A stretch of DNA of 44,659 nt, from contig JAHFQJ010000017.1 of the NCBI GenBank assembly GCA_023266335.1, forward strand, positions 1 through 44,659. The letters are read 5' to 3'. Below are positions 36,015 to 44,659 of the stretch, one piece after another; position 1 is the first letter of the stretch, and the number at the start of each line of letters is the position of its first letter. Under the pieces are notes generated by a model. It saw nothing but the letters and a program-made list of their open reading frames with translations. It did not search any database and had not been told where the DNA came from. The translations under genes were made by a program, and so were the position numbers. The stretch is from Burkholderiaceae bacterium. GTDB taxonomy: Bacteria; Pseudomonadota; Gammaproteobacteria; Burkholderiales; Burkholderiaceae.

Positions 36015-37034
36015 CTAAGCATTATTTTTTTCAATATTGAAATGCAGATAAGCTAAATCACTTGCCATTCTGCCGCGGGCGGTACGCTGTAAATAACCCT
36101 GCTGAATTAAATATGGCTCTATAACGTCTTCGATTGTTTCTTTTTCTTCACCAATACTTGCGGCAATGGTATCAAGTCCAACTGGACCTCCATTAAATTT
36201 ATGCAAAATGCATTCCAGCATTTTTCTATCCATTAAATCTAACCCCATCGGGTCTACATCCAATAATTCTAATGCAGAATTAGCTGTTTCTTGATTAATA
36301 TCTCCGTTTGATTTAACTTGTGCATAATCTCTTACACGGCGCAGCAGCCTGTTTGCAATACGCGGTGTACCGCGTGAACGTTTAGCAATCTCTATAGCTC
36401 CAAATTCATCAATGAGAAGATTTAATAAATTAGCTGAACGTATAATAATTTTTTTTAAATCTTCAGCACTATAAAATTCAAGGCGGGAAACAATGCCAAA
36501 TCTATCTCTTAACGGGTTAGTCAGCATACCGGCTCTTGTAGTAGCACCAATCAATGTAAATGGCTGTAAATCCAGTTTAATTGATCTTGCACCTGGTCCC
36601 TCACCTATCATAATATCAATTTGATAATCTTCTAGGGCTGGATATAAAACCTCTTCAATTACGGGCGAAAGACGATGAATTTCATCAATAAACAATACAT
36701 CATGTGCTTCAAGATTGGTTAATATCGCAGCTAAATCACCAGCTTTTTCCAATACTGGACCTGAAGTTTGCCTCAGGTTGACATTCATTTCTTTAGCAAT
36801 AATATGTGCTAAAGTAGTTTTACCTAACCCAGGCGGACCAAACAATAAAACATGATCGAGTGCTTCTTTACGCATACGGGCAGCATTTATAAATATATCA
36901 AGCTGCTCTCTAATTTTATGCTGTCCTACATATTCATTTAATATTTTTGGCCTTAACGCCTTCTCAATAATAGTTTCTTGAGGTGATTGAGTGTGTGCAT
37001 CAATTTGGCGCAAATTATCTAGTTTTATTGACAT
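36015..37034 (-). CDS. ruvB: Holliday junction branch migration ATPase RuvB
   Basis: This 339-residue AAA+ motor forms hexameric rings that drive branch migration with RuvA. Walker [10 protein letters not shown] (about 65-73), Walker B DEIHR (about 116-120), the ATRAG sensor region and the C-terminal winged helix with YLQRTARGR are intact. Length is standard. ruvA and ruvC are not next to it. The next gene upstream on this strand is an acetyltransferase gene (66 bp gap). Confidence 0.97.
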   Translation of the reverse strand: MSIKLDNLRQIDAHTQSPQETIIEKALRPKILNEYVGQHKIREQLDIFINAARMRKEALDHVLLFGPPGLGKTTLAHIIAKEMNVNLRQTSGPVLEKAGDLAAILTNLEAHDVLFIDEIHRLSPVIEEVLYPALEDYQIDIMIGEGPGARSIKLDLQPFTLIGATTRAGMLTNPLRDRFGIVSRLEFYSAEDLKKIIIRSANLLNLLIDEFGAIEIAKRSRGTPRIANRLLRRVRDYAQVKSNGDINQETANSALELLDVDPMGLDLMDRKMLECILHKFNGGPVGLDTIAASIGEEKETIEDVIEPYLIQQGYLQRTARGRMASDLAYLHFNIEKNNA

Positions 37035-37100
37035 AATGAAATTTAGCTATTTTCAATATTCTAGCATATTTTGCATCTGTTTCAGGTTTATTTTGTGGCA

Positions 37101-37559
37101 TTAAAGATTAATTTTATAATTAATATATTGTGTATTTTCTTTATAGCCCAAATTTTGATAAAATTTTTGTGCTGAATGATTATCTGCTAATGTGGATAAA
37201 TTAACTGAAGCATAACCTTGAGCAATGGCAAAATTATGAGAATTAATAATTAAATTTTTTCCAATTCCCTGCTTACGATAATTTTTATCTACAAATAAAT
37301 CATTTAAGATTAAAATAGATTTTGCATTGACTGAAGAAAAACTTGGGTATAACTGCAAAAAACCGCAGCAGATTTTTTTTATACTGTCAAAAGCAAAAAA
37401 TACTATAGATTGGCTATTGGATAGTCTTGCCTGCAAAAATTGAGCAGATAAACGGATATTATCTTTTTGCTGATAAAATTTTCTATATTCATTGAATAAA
37501 GGCGCTATCAACTCTGCCTCATTAATATTTGCTTTATGTATAGTATATTGTAAGCTCAT
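37101..37559 (-). CDS. GNAT-family N-acetyltransferase
   Basis: This is a 152-residue single-domain GNAT. The acetyl-CoA binding motif A is visible as DNYRKQGIGKNLI-like sequence (VDKNYRKQGIGKNLI, about 91-105), and the C-terminal YQNLGYKENTQYI matches motif B. The substrate (amine, amino acid or protein) is unknown. It lies upstream of ruvB on the same strand, and may share its transcript. Confidence 0.85.
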   Translation of the reverse strand: MSLQYTIHKANINEAELIAPLFNEYRKFYQQKDNIRLSAQFLQARLSNSQSIVFFAFDSIKKICCGFLQLYPSFSSVNAKSILILNDLFVDKNYRKQGIGKNLIINSHNFAIAQGYASVNLSTLADNHSAQKFYQNLGYKENTQYINYKINL

Positions 37560-37691
37560 ACTTATTAATTTTTATTATTATAATATAATTATATTATAAT
37601 AAATCCATGCTCGAAAAATACGCTTAATTGTAAACCATTGTAAAATATACTCATCTTACTTGAATTTATGTATGTACTATTGTTATAGTTC

Positions 37692-39785
37692 TTATAGCTT
37701 AGATAAATCAGCAATCACATTAAATAATTGATGAATTTCTTGTAAAAGTGCTAAACGGTTATTTTTAATTTCAATATCTTCAGCATTTACCATAACATCT
37801 GTAAAAAAATTGGCTAAAGGTTGAGATAATTCTGCACATTTATTCAAAGCACTAATATAATTATTATGTGCATATTCTTTATCTGCTATAGGCTTTAAAT
37901 TATAAAATTCAGCATATAAATTTTTTTCAGCTTCCTCTTGCAGTAAATTATCTGAACAATTAATTTTAACTTTTTCCTGCTTTTTAAGAATATTATCAAT
38001 GCGCTTATTGCTTGAAATTAAACCTGCAATGTTTTCTTGTAAATTTTGATTTAATATAAAATTATGCACCGCATTTAATTTTTTTGTAACATTAAGTAAA
38101 TTACCGTTAACTTGACTAATTACCGCATCAATAACATTGTATTTATATTTTTCTTTAAAATAATTTGACAATCTGTCCATGCAAAAATCATAGATTTCAT
38201 TAACATTCGGCGTATAATCCGGAAAATTATTAAATAATTTAGATATTTGCTCTAGTACCTCTTTTAGATTTAAATTATAGTTATTTTCAATTAATATTCT
38301 TAAAATTCCTAATGCATGTCTGCGTAAAGCATAAGGGTCTTTTTCTCCCGTCGGTTTTAAACCAATTCCCCACATACCAGTTACAGTTTCTAACTTATCA
38401 GCTAGGCTTAACAGTATAGAAACATTATTTGCCGGCAAACTATCACCAGCAAATTTTGGTTTGTAATGTTCTGCAACTGCATCAGCAACCTGTAAATCTT
38501 CACCATCATTTAGTGCGTAATACCTTCCCATAATTCCCTGCAGTTCTGGGAATTCACCAACCATACGGCTTAATAAATCAGCTTTACATAATAAACAGGC
38601 TCTTAAAGCCGGCTCTTTATCTATTTTAAAATCCGGCTGTAAATTACAGATAATATTAATAATTTCTGCTAATCTTTGAATACGTAATTTTTGACTGCCT
38701 AATTTATTGTGATAAATAACTTTATCTAGCTCATCAATTTTACTGCTTAAACTACATTTTTTATCTTCATTAAAGAAAAATTCTGCATCACTTAAGCGCG
38801 GACGTATAACTTTTTCATTCCCTTCAATAATATTGTGCGGATTATCAATTTTCATATTGGATACAAATAAGAATTTATTGATTAATTTATTATCTTTTTT
38901 TAATGCAAAATATTTTTGATGACTCTGCATAGTTAAAATTAAACATTCGTCCGGCACATTTAAAAACTTTTCTTCAAATGTTCCCACGTATACCTGAGGA
39001 TATTCAACTAAAGAATTGACTTCATTTAACAAAGATTGAGGAGCAATTGCTTGAGCATTTAATTTTCTAGCTTCTTCTGCTAGCTGATTTTGTATAATTT
39101 CTAGGCGTTTGCTATAGTCAGCAATCACAAAATTCTGTTCTAATAATTTTTCATAATCTAAAGCATGATTAACTGTGATAGACTTTTCATCTGCTAAAAA
39201 TCTATGTCCAAATGTAAAATTATTTGAAGTTAAACCTAATACGCTTGCATGAATAATTTCACTGCCGTATATGCATAATAAATTATGTGCTGGTCTTACA
39301 AAATTAACTGTTTCGCCATTTTTTAACTGGTAGCTCATTAATTTTGGTATAGGTAATTTGTTAATTGTCTCTTGTAATATGCGGTTAATTTCCTGCTCTA
39401 ATGCAAAGCCTTGTGCCAAATATTCAACAGTTAAATATTCCTGCTTACCGTCATTAAATTTTTCTAGTCCTACATTTTCATCTAAACCCAAGCTTTTAAG
39501 CTTTTTAATAAGAGCTGGGCTGCGATTTCCCTGATTAATTCCAACACTGCTTGGCATTAAGCGGACAGATTGTCTTTTAGAAGCAGCCTGCTTTAAAACA
39601 TTATTTACTCTTACTGTCAAACGCCTTGGTGATGCAAAAATTTGATACTGTGAATTTTCGCCGGCTAAATTTATATTTTTTAGTTCGTTATAAATATTAG
39701 ATGCAAAGCTTTCAGATAGATTTTGTAAAGCTTTAGGAGGCAATTCTTCTGTGAATAATTCAATAAGTAAGCTGTTTGTATTCAT
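37692..39785 (-). CDS. glyS: Glycyl-tRNA synthetase beta subunit
   Basis: This 697-residue beta subunit of the alpha2beta2 bacterial enzyme begins with the family-typical LLIELFTEELPPKALQNLSE. It contains the HD-like region and a C-terminal DALR-type anticodon-binding domain. Length is normal (about 690). The catalytic alpha subunit gene glyQ, usually directly upstream on the same strand, is not here. The upstream gap (39786-39948) holds no gene, and the next gene is a ZIP transporter gene. glyQ must be elsewhere. Confidence 0.96.
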   Translation of the reverse strand: MNTNSLLIELFTEELPPKALQNLSESFASNIYNELKNINLAGENSQYQIFASPRRLTVRVNNVLKQAASKRQSVRLMPSSVGINQGNRSPALIKKLKSLGLDENVGLEKFNDGKQEYLTVEYLAQGFALEQEINRILQETINKLPIPKLMSYQLKNGETVNFVRPAHNLLCIYGSEIIHASVLGLTSNNFTFGHRFLADEKSITVNHALDYEKLLEQNFVIADYSKRLEIIQNQLAEEARKLNAQAIAPQSLLNEVNSLVEYPQVYVGTFEEKFLNVPDECLILTMQSHQKYFALKKDNKLINKFLFVSNMKIDNPHNIIEGNEKVIRPRLSDAEFFFNEDKKCSLSSKIDELDKVIYHNKLGSQKLRIQRLAEIINIICNLQPDFKIDKEPALRACLLCKADLLSRMVGEFPELQGIMGRYYALNDGEDLQVADAVAEHYKPKFAGDSLPANNVSILLSLADKLETVTGMWGIGLKPTGEKDPYALRRHALGILRILIENNYNLNLKEVLEQISKLFNNFPDYTPNVNEIYDFCMDRLSNYFKEKYKYNVIDAVISQVNGNLLNVTKKLNAVHNFILNQNLQENIAGLISSNKRIDNILKKQEKVKINCSDNLLQEEAEKNLYAEFYNLKPIADKEYAHNNYISALNKCAELSQPLANFFTDVMVNAEDIEIKNNRLALLQEIHQLFNVIADLSKL

Positions 39786-39948
39786 ATTATTTTTTTACCT
39801 GTTAAAAAATTACGCTGTATAAATATTTTGAGTAAATTTTCCTGCCATGGCGTCATACCTGCCAGCACTTTGGGTTTGTCTATCTGTAGTTAATACTGTC
39901 ATAAACGTATTAGATTTAACATATATTTAATCTATCCCAATTCTCTCT

Positions 39949-40758
39949 TTATATATAATGCTTGCCAAAAATCTGCAGAAAATAAATAATAAATAAGCCG
40001 GCTGACATAAAAAGCATCTGCATCAAATATTCTTTTTTAGAAGAATGATATTGTATTTGCGGTAATAAATCACTGACAGCAATATAAACTAAGCTGCTAT
40101 AGGCAAAAACTAAAATATAAGGAATATAAGGTAAGAATAAGCTTAAGAAAAAATAGCCTACAATTCCGCCAATAATTGAGCATAATCCAGAAAGCACATT
40201 AAACAGTAAAGCTTTTTTACGGCTAAAACCTGCATTAATTAAGACTAAAAAATCACCCATCTCTTGCGGAATTTCATGAGCAAATATTGCAAATGCTGTA
40301 ATAATTCCTATATTTGGGCTGTGTATAAATGCGGCTGCTACCATAATTCCATCACAAAAATTATGTAAACTATCTCCAATTAAAATACTTAAGCCATTTT
40401 TACCCGCCATTTTTTTATCAAATCCGTGTTCATGTACATGCCCATCTTCTTCATGATGATGATTATGCCGGATTAAACGGCTTTTTTCTAATAAGAAAAA
40501 TGATAAAAGCCCTAATAAAAAAATAAAAAATAATTTTTTTACACTTTCTTCACTTTGATTAGTAAATGCTTCGGGTAATCCATGTAAAAAGCATATACCT
40601 AAAATAAATCCAATAGATAAGCTCACCATTGGAGTTACAAACTTTGCTAAAATTTTAGTTTGAATAAAAAAAGCACAGAATATTGCAAATAAGCTTGAAA
40701 ATGTGCTGCTTAGGATAATAAATAATAGTGCTTTTGATGAAAGTAATGTATTTAACAT
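39949..40758 (-). CDS. ZIP-family metal transporter
   Basis: This 269-residue inner-membrane protein has about eight hydrophobic segments. It has the ZIP metal-site motifs in helix IV (DSLHNFCDG, about 130-138) and helix V (HEIPQEMGD, about 160-168). The cytosolic histidine-rich loop RHNHHHEEDGHVHEHG lies at about 96-111. ZIP proteins import Zn2+ and sometimes Fe2+ or Mn2+. No Zur-like operator was recognised upstream. It sits between pyrE and glyS on the same strand. Confidence 0.9.
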   Translation of the reverse strand: MLNTLLSSKALLFIILSSTFSSLFAIFCAFFIQTKILAKFVTPMVSLSIGFILGICFLHGLPEAFTNQSEESVKKLFFIFLLGLLSFFLLEKSRLIRHNHHHEEDGHVHEHGFDKKMAGKNGLSILIGDSLHNFCDGIMVAAAFIHSPNIGIITAFAIFAHEIPQEMGDFLVLINAGFSRKKALLFNVLSGLCSIIGGIVGYFFLSLFLPYIPYILVFAYSSLVYIAVSDLLPQIQYHSSKKEYLMQMLFMSAGLFIIYFLQIFGKHYI

Positions 40759-40826
40759 TTTATGTGTTCGCTCATTATAATTAAAATGCCAGATTTTGGA
40801 TTTTAAATAATTTATGGAATTTTTAT

Positions 40827-41486
40827 TTAAACCCCATATTTATTTTTGTAATTCTGTATAGAATTTTGGTGTATATGCAAATTTTTCTCTGATGCTACAT
40901 AAGCTAATAATTCATTTAAATTAATAATAGCAGTTACAGGTAAATTAAAATCATGTTCTATTTGCTGAATTGCAGAAAACTTACCAATTTCTTCATCATT
41001 TCCGCTTTTTTCCATTCTATCCAATGCAATTACTACACCGCATGGTGTGCCATCAGCAGCTTTAATCATAGAAATTGACTCTTGAATAGATGTTCCTGCA
41101 GAAATTACATCATCAATAATTAACACACGTTTATTTTTTAAGCTAGCTCCAACCAGTACTCCGCCTTCACCATGGTTTTTTGCTTCTTTGCGGTTAAAAC
41201 AAAATGGAATATCATCACCATTAATTTGATTAATTGCACAAGCTGTTGAACTAGCTAAAGTTATGCCTTTATAAGCTGGTCCAAATAATACATCAAATTT
41301 AATTTTTGAATCAATAATATGCTGAGCATAAAACTGTGCTAAACTCCACAAAGTATGACCGCTATTAAACTTTCCTGCATTAAAAAAATAAGGGGATAGT
41401 CTTCCTGCCTTTGTTTTAAATTCTCCAAAACTTAGAACTTCATTTTCAATGGCAAATTTTATAAAATTCTGCGGCGTATACTTCAT
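40827..41486 (-). CDS. pyrE: Orotate phosphoribosyltransferase
   Basis: This 219-residue enzyme joins orotate and PRPP to give orotidine monophosphate in pyrimidine synthesis. The PRPP-binding motif VLIIDDVISAGTS lies at about 122-134, and FNRKEAKNHGEGG is the catalytic flexible loop. FNAGKFNSG near the N-terminus is also typical. Length is normal. It is divergent from bioB, with 216 bp between starts. Confidence 0.95.
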   Translation of the reverse strand: MKYTPQNFIKFAIENEVLSFGEFKTKAGRLSPYFFNAGKFNSGHTLWSLAQFYAQHIIDSKIKFDVLFGPAYKGITLASSTACAINQINGDDIPFCFNRKEAKNHGEGGVLVGASLKNKRVLIIDDVISAGTSIQESISMIKAADGTPCGVVIALDRMEKSGNDEEIGKFSAIQQIEHDFNLPVTAIINLNELLAYVASEKNLHIHQNSIQNYKNKYGV

Positions 41487-41702
41487 GATTTAGTATGAAT
41501 TAGGTATTTTAACTCATGAATTATAACATAAAACTAAGTATTAAGTGATACTTTAATTATAGGTAATGATGCAAGGTCTCTGCTAAAAGACAATTTAATC
41601 CGTCTGTTTTAAATAAAATAATTTTAAATCCTGAGTTTTACAATTGCCCAAATAATCTATCTATAGTGTATAATATTAGAACTTAAATACGCCGTTTAGC
41701 CT

Positions 41703-42707
41703 ATGTCTACTATAAACATAATTCAATTTGAAAATCAGCTTCCTTATCAACAATCACCATGCACAAGTATTAAAGAAATTAAATACACTGTAGAACAAAT
41801 TTTAGAATTATTTGAGTTGCCGTTTGCAGATTTATTATTTAAGGCTCAACAAGTGCATAGGCAATATTTTAATCCAAATGAAGTACAGCGCTCTACATTA
41901 TTATCTATAAAAACAGGCGGATGCCCTGAAAATTGTAGTTACTGTCCGCAGTCTGCTCATTATGAAGCTGGGGTTAAAGCTACAAAAATGATGGAATTAG
42001 ATCAAGTCGTTGAAGCAGCAAAAGCAGCAAAAGCAGCTGGTGCAACCCGTTTTTGTATGGGTGCCGCATTTAGAGCTCCTAAAGACAGTGATATTGAAAA
42101 AGTAAATGCAATGGTAAAAGCTGTAAAAGATTTAGGCATGGAAACTTGTGCTACATTAGGATTATTGAAAGAACATCAAGCCCATAGTTTAAAAGAAGCA
42201 GGTTTAGATTATTATAATCATAATCTTGATACTGCACCGGAATATTATAAAGAAATCATTAGCACACGTTTATTTGAAGATAGATTAGAAACATTAGAGT
42301 ACGTACGCGATGCCGGCATGAAAGTATGTTGTGGCGGAATTATCGGCATGGGTGAGACACGTGAGCAGAGGGCTGGTTTATTATCATCTCTAGCAAATTT
42401 AGATCCGCAGCCAGAATCTGTGCCGATTAATTCATTAGTACAAGTTGAAGGGACACCATTGCATGGACAAGATAAAATTGATGAATTAGAATTTGTAAGA
42501 ACAATTGCATGTGCTAGAATTTTAATGCCGCAAAGCCGAGTGCGCTTATCCGCAGGCAGGCAAACCATGAGTGAAACAACGCAGGCACTATGTTTTTTAG
42601 CTGGGGCAAACTCAATATTTTATGGCGAAAAATTATTAACTACGGGTAATCCTGAAGCCGAAAAAGATGAAAATCTTTTTGCTAAATTAGGCATTATTAA
42701 TATATAA
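41703..42707 (+). CDS. bioB: Biotin synthase
   Basis: This 334-residue radical-SAM enzyme inserts sulfur into dethiobiotin. The radical-SAM cluster motif CPENCSYC (about 78-85) is followed by PQSAHY, and the second [2Fe-2S] cluster region and its Arg ligand appear in RVRLSAGR (about 279-286). Length is normal. No other bio genes are adjacent. A TATAAT at 41669-41674 lies about 30 bp before the start, with TTGCCC 19 bp further up as a weak -35. No strong ribosome site is seen. Confidence 0.96.
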   Translation: MSTINIIQFENQLPYQQSPCTSIKEIKYTVEQILELFELPFADLLFKAQQVHRQYFNPNEVQRSTLLSIKTGGCPENCSYCPQSAHYEAGVKATKMMELDQVVEAAKAAKAAGATRFCMGAAFRAPKDSDIEKVNAMVKAVKDLGMETCATLGLLKEHQAHSLKEAGLDYYNHNLDTAPEYYKEIISTRLFEDRLETLEYVRDAGMKVCCGGIIGMGETREQRAGLLSSLANLDPQPESVPINSLVQVEGTPLHGQDKIDELEFVRTIACARILMPQSRVRLSAGRQTMSETTQALCFLAGANSIFYGEKLLTTGNPEAEKDENLFAKLGIINI

Positions 42708-42809
42708 TATAAATATAAAAAATAAATAAAATTGATGAACTTATTTAATAAAAAACAACACTCATTAATTATTGATAAAGTTTGTAAATTTTTAATTTAA
42801 GGTTATTTT

Positions 42810-43613
42810 ATGCCAACTGCAGCAACTCTAAAATCCACCCATACTCCTTTTAATCCAACACAACAAAGAAAAGCAGATGCACGAGCCGCTAGTAAAGCTA
42901 AGCTTCAGGCTGAACTTAAAGATAATCTGTCCCGCATTGGTAAACAATGGGTAAGTAAAAAATTTTCTGGTGCTGCTAAACCTACTAATGGGGGCATTAG
43001 CCGTGCTAGTCAAATGTTTAATGGCATTAATTCATTAAAAAATTCTTATAAGTCAAGAAATTTAAGGGCTGGTGATCATATGGATGATATTGATCAAAAT
43101 AACCCTGATAGTCAAAATTACAATAATTACAATAATGGATTTACTCCTCCCATGCAGGAAATGGATGTTCCTCCACTAAAACCAGGCCAAGAAGTATATA
43201 TTAATGAACAAAATAAATTAAAAGTTAATGATCTTATTACAGATATTTTTGCAGGCAGCAATCCGGCTGAACAACATAAAAAAATACTTGAAATAGCTCC
43301 ATTCTTAAAAGCAAGAGCAAGAGCACAGTTAGGCAATATTGCTGAAAATAAACCTATTTTAGGGCATGGGAATAGAACATGGACTGAATTAAATGAAAGT
43401 GAACGAAAAGGACTTATCAACGATCTAAAAGCTAACTGGATGCCTCATTCAGAATCTTTATTAGAAAAAGAAACATGGGAAGCCATGGACGTTCAACAAA
43501 CGGCTTTCTTTACAAATAGAATGATGACGTCTAATAGTATGATAGCAACTTTTATGAGAGAAATCGGACAACTCATACAAAAATGGACTCAAGTGCTGAC
43601 AAGTGGAGTATAA
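42810..43613 (+). CDS. Hypothetical protein, 267 residues
   Basis: The product has a basic, Lys/Ala/Gln-rich N-terminal half without a signal peptide. A low-complexity Asn/Tyr patch (QNYNNYNNG, about 102-110) and a short Pro-rich stretch follow, and then a more ordered helical C-terminal half from about 125. AAGG lies 7 nt before the ATG. I recognise no family. It lies between bioB and the methyltransferase gene on the same strand, 28 bp before the latter. The disordered N-terminus and lack of conserved motifs fit a lineage-specific protein. A secreted effector is possible but unsupported. Confidence 0.72.
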   Translation: MPTAATLKSTHTPFNPTQQRKADARAASKAKLQAELKDNLSRIGKQWVSKKFSGAAKPTNGGISRASQMFNGINSLKNSYKSRNLRAGDHMDDIDQNNPDSQNYNNYNNGFTPPMQEMDVPPLKPGQEVYINEQNKLKVNDLITDIFAGSNPAEQHKKILEIAPFLKARARAQLGNIAENKPILGHGNRTWTELNESERKGLINDLKANWMPHSESLLEKETWEAMDVQQTAFFTNRMMTSNSMIATFMREIGQLIQKWTQVLTSGV

Positions 43614-43641
43614 TCTATTGTTATAAAAAAATTGTTAACAT

Positions 43642-44397
43642 ATGTGGAATCAATGGCAAAACTCTGTGTTAGGCAATATATGGTCAGATTATATTACAGA
43701 TTTTGTCAAACATGCCTCGTTATGTACAATCGGCAATAATTTTCTGCATATGGGTTTATTGCCCAATACTGCAAAATTTTTCCCGCAAAAATATAAATTT
43801 TCAATTCAAAATAATTATCCTAGTGTAAAAATATCCGGCGGTATAGTTTTAAACACTCATTATTATACTTTACCTTTTGAAAATGAAAGTATGGATTGTA
43901 TTTTATCCATTCATAGTTTTGACCAGTTAGAACAACATGAGATTCAACCAAGTATTCAAGAAATAAATAGAGTTTTAAAGCCACATGGAAAGTTAATCAT
44001 AGTAAATTTTAACCCATATGGTTTATGGTATATGCGTCATAGAGCAGGAAAATTGTTTAAACATGCATTTTTGCCTTTAAAACCTAAACATAGTGGAATT
44101 TCTTATTATAATTTTCAAGATTTATTATCTGAAACAGGTATCAGATTACAGCAAGCCCAATTTGGAATTTATGATTTGCCGTCAAATAGTAAAAATTATA
44201 AATCTATCAATGAAAATCTTAATAAAATGGGTAATCGCTGGTGGCCAAATTTGTCAAATATTTATAGTTTAATTATGATTAAACATGTTCAAGGTATGTA
44301 TTTAAATACAGAAAAAGAAATCACAAAAGAATCTTATCCTTATACCTTAAACATACAGCCAACTCCAAAAAAAGCTTTATATAATAATCACACTTGA
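43642..44397 (+). CDS. Class I SAM-dependent methyltransferase-like protein
   Basis: This 251-residue protein matches the methyltransferase type-11-like family often found upstream of rnhA in Beta/Gammaproteobacteria. LPFENESMDCILSIHSFDQL (about 74-93), EINRVLKPHGKLIIVNFNP and the following SLW-like GLWYMRHRAG region are the matching parts. A canonical glycine-rich SAM motif I (GxGxG) is not visible, and the corresponding region reads LCTIGNNFLHMGL. The substrate is unknown, and activity is not certain. rnhA and gloB are not adjacent here. Confidence 0.75.
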   Translation: MWNQWQNSVLGNIWSDYITDFVKHASLCTIGNNFLHMGLLPNTAKFFPQKYKFSIQNNYPSVKISGGIVLNTHYYTLPFENESMDCILSIHSFDQLEQHEIQPSIQEINRVLKPHGKLIIVNFNPYGLWYMRHRAGKLFKHAFLPLKPKHSGISYYNFQDLLSETGIRLQQAQFGIYDLPSNSKNYKSINENLNKMGNRWWPNLSNIYSLIMIKHVQGMYLNTEKEITKESYPYTLNIQPTPKKALYNNHT

Positions 44398-44441
44398 ATT
44401 TATCTAAATCTATAAATTAAAAATTGCTTTATATAAAAGTA

Positions 44442-44473
44442 ATAACGGACTTATATTTCTATAAATCCGTTAT
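44442..44473 (-). terminator. Hairpin terminator of the pilin gene
   Basis: A 14-bp stem (44442-44455 with 44460-44473) has a 4-nt loop. Its one imperfect pair is G-U when read on the minus strand but C-A on the plus strand, so the structure belongs to the minus-strand transcript. It lies 25 nt after the pilin stop and is followed by a T-rich stretch. Confidence 0.6.
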
Positions 44474-44497
44474 CACACCGCTTAGACTGAGCAATTA

Positions 44498-44659
44498 TTA
44501 TCTGCAGCTTGCAGGAAGAACATCTTTAGGGATAGCAGCAGCTGGAGTACATGTCCATGCAGTGCCTTCACCTGTAAGTGGGGTTGTTAAAGCTATGCTT
44601 GAGCCGGATAAAAGACTGCTTACGCCTGTGGTTTTGAAAGTAGCAGTTAAGAGAAAGTT
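44498..44659 (-). CDS. Type IV pilin or pilin-like protein, C-terminal part, cut by window edge
   Basis: Only the last 53 codons are in the window. The sequence GEGTAWTCTPAAAIPKDVLP followed by ASCR and stop has the hallmark of type IVa pilin C-termini. Two cysteines enclose a loop with a Pro-x-x-x-x-Pro-like element, forming the D-region disulfide. Such pilins drive adhesion, twitching motility or DNA uptake. The N-terminal prepilin leader and hydrophobic helix lie outside the window, so a minor pilin or pseudopilin remains possible. A wobble-polarised hairpin follows the stop. Confidence 0.8.
   Translation of the reverse strand, partial: NFLLTATFKTTGVSSLLSGSSIALTTPLTGEGTAWTCTPAAAIPKDVLPASCR

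Noticed and set aside
42245-42568. 107-codon minus-strand ORF inside bioB
   Set aside because: It is a shadow of a well-conserved radical-SAM enzyme gene.

Overview
The window reads as chromosome from an AT-rich (about 30% G+C by eye), diderm, probably host-associated proteobacterium, most likely a betaproteobacterium. An LPS-exporting outer membrane is indicated by LptD. A trimeric autotransporter with an ESPR-type signal peptide and a type IV pilin C-terminus narrow this to the Beta/Gammaproteobacteria. HrpA with its long C-terminal region, an A-type Fe-S carrier of ErpA type, and a head-to-head pair of a 5-formyltetrahydrofolate cyclo-ligase gene and a lytic transglycosylase gene fit the Betaproteobacteria best. 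The species cannot be named from this sequence. No rRNA, tRNA or CRISPR array was seen.

Layout. 1-2056 (minus) is the N-terminal part of a trimeric autotransporter adhesin whose stalk is a 14-residue repeat with near-identical 168-bp tandem copies. 2446-9448 holds unrecognised genes: a small secreted protein, a giant 1881-residue protein and a small polytopic membrane protein. 9449-10258 is a graveyard with an IS200/IS605-type transposase relic. 10259-18513 is mostly housekeeping: a PfkB-family kinase, hpf, fau with slt, an M48 protease, a BrnT/BrnA toxin-antitoxin pair and ychF. 18607-19514 is a decaying gene with an in-frame amber codon and a frame-breaking 131-bp tandem duplication. 19763-27542 holds an NfeD-like gene, a PLP-dependent dehydratase, a 778-residue relative of the giant protein, an adenylate kinase fused to an ErpA-type Fe-S carrier, and lepA. 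27623-41486 holds a HAD-like protein, hrpA, lptD, a cvpA-like gene, ruvB, an acetyltransferase gene, glyS, a ZIP transporter gene and pyrE. 41703-44397 holds bioB, an unknown gene and a methyltransferase gene. The right edge cuts a type IV pilin gene.

How the genes relate. The core genes serve translation (lepA, ychF, hpf, glyS), nucleotide and cofactor supply (adk, pyrE, fau, bioB), DNA and RNA processing (ruvB, hrpA) and the envelope (lptD, slt, M48 protease). Usual partners are missing next to several of them (glyQ by glyS, lepB by lepA, surA by lptD, an SPFH gene by nfeD), so ancestral operons look broken up. The accessory part is surface- and host-facing: adhesin, pilin, and two large, partly hydrophobic, coiled-coil-rich proteins that I find to be related to each other.

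The most unusual items are the in-frame Adk-ErpA fusion, the two-member family of large unknown proteins, a nested 62-nt hairpin followed by an orphan Shine-Dalgarno site, and the higher-order repeat of the adhesin stalk.
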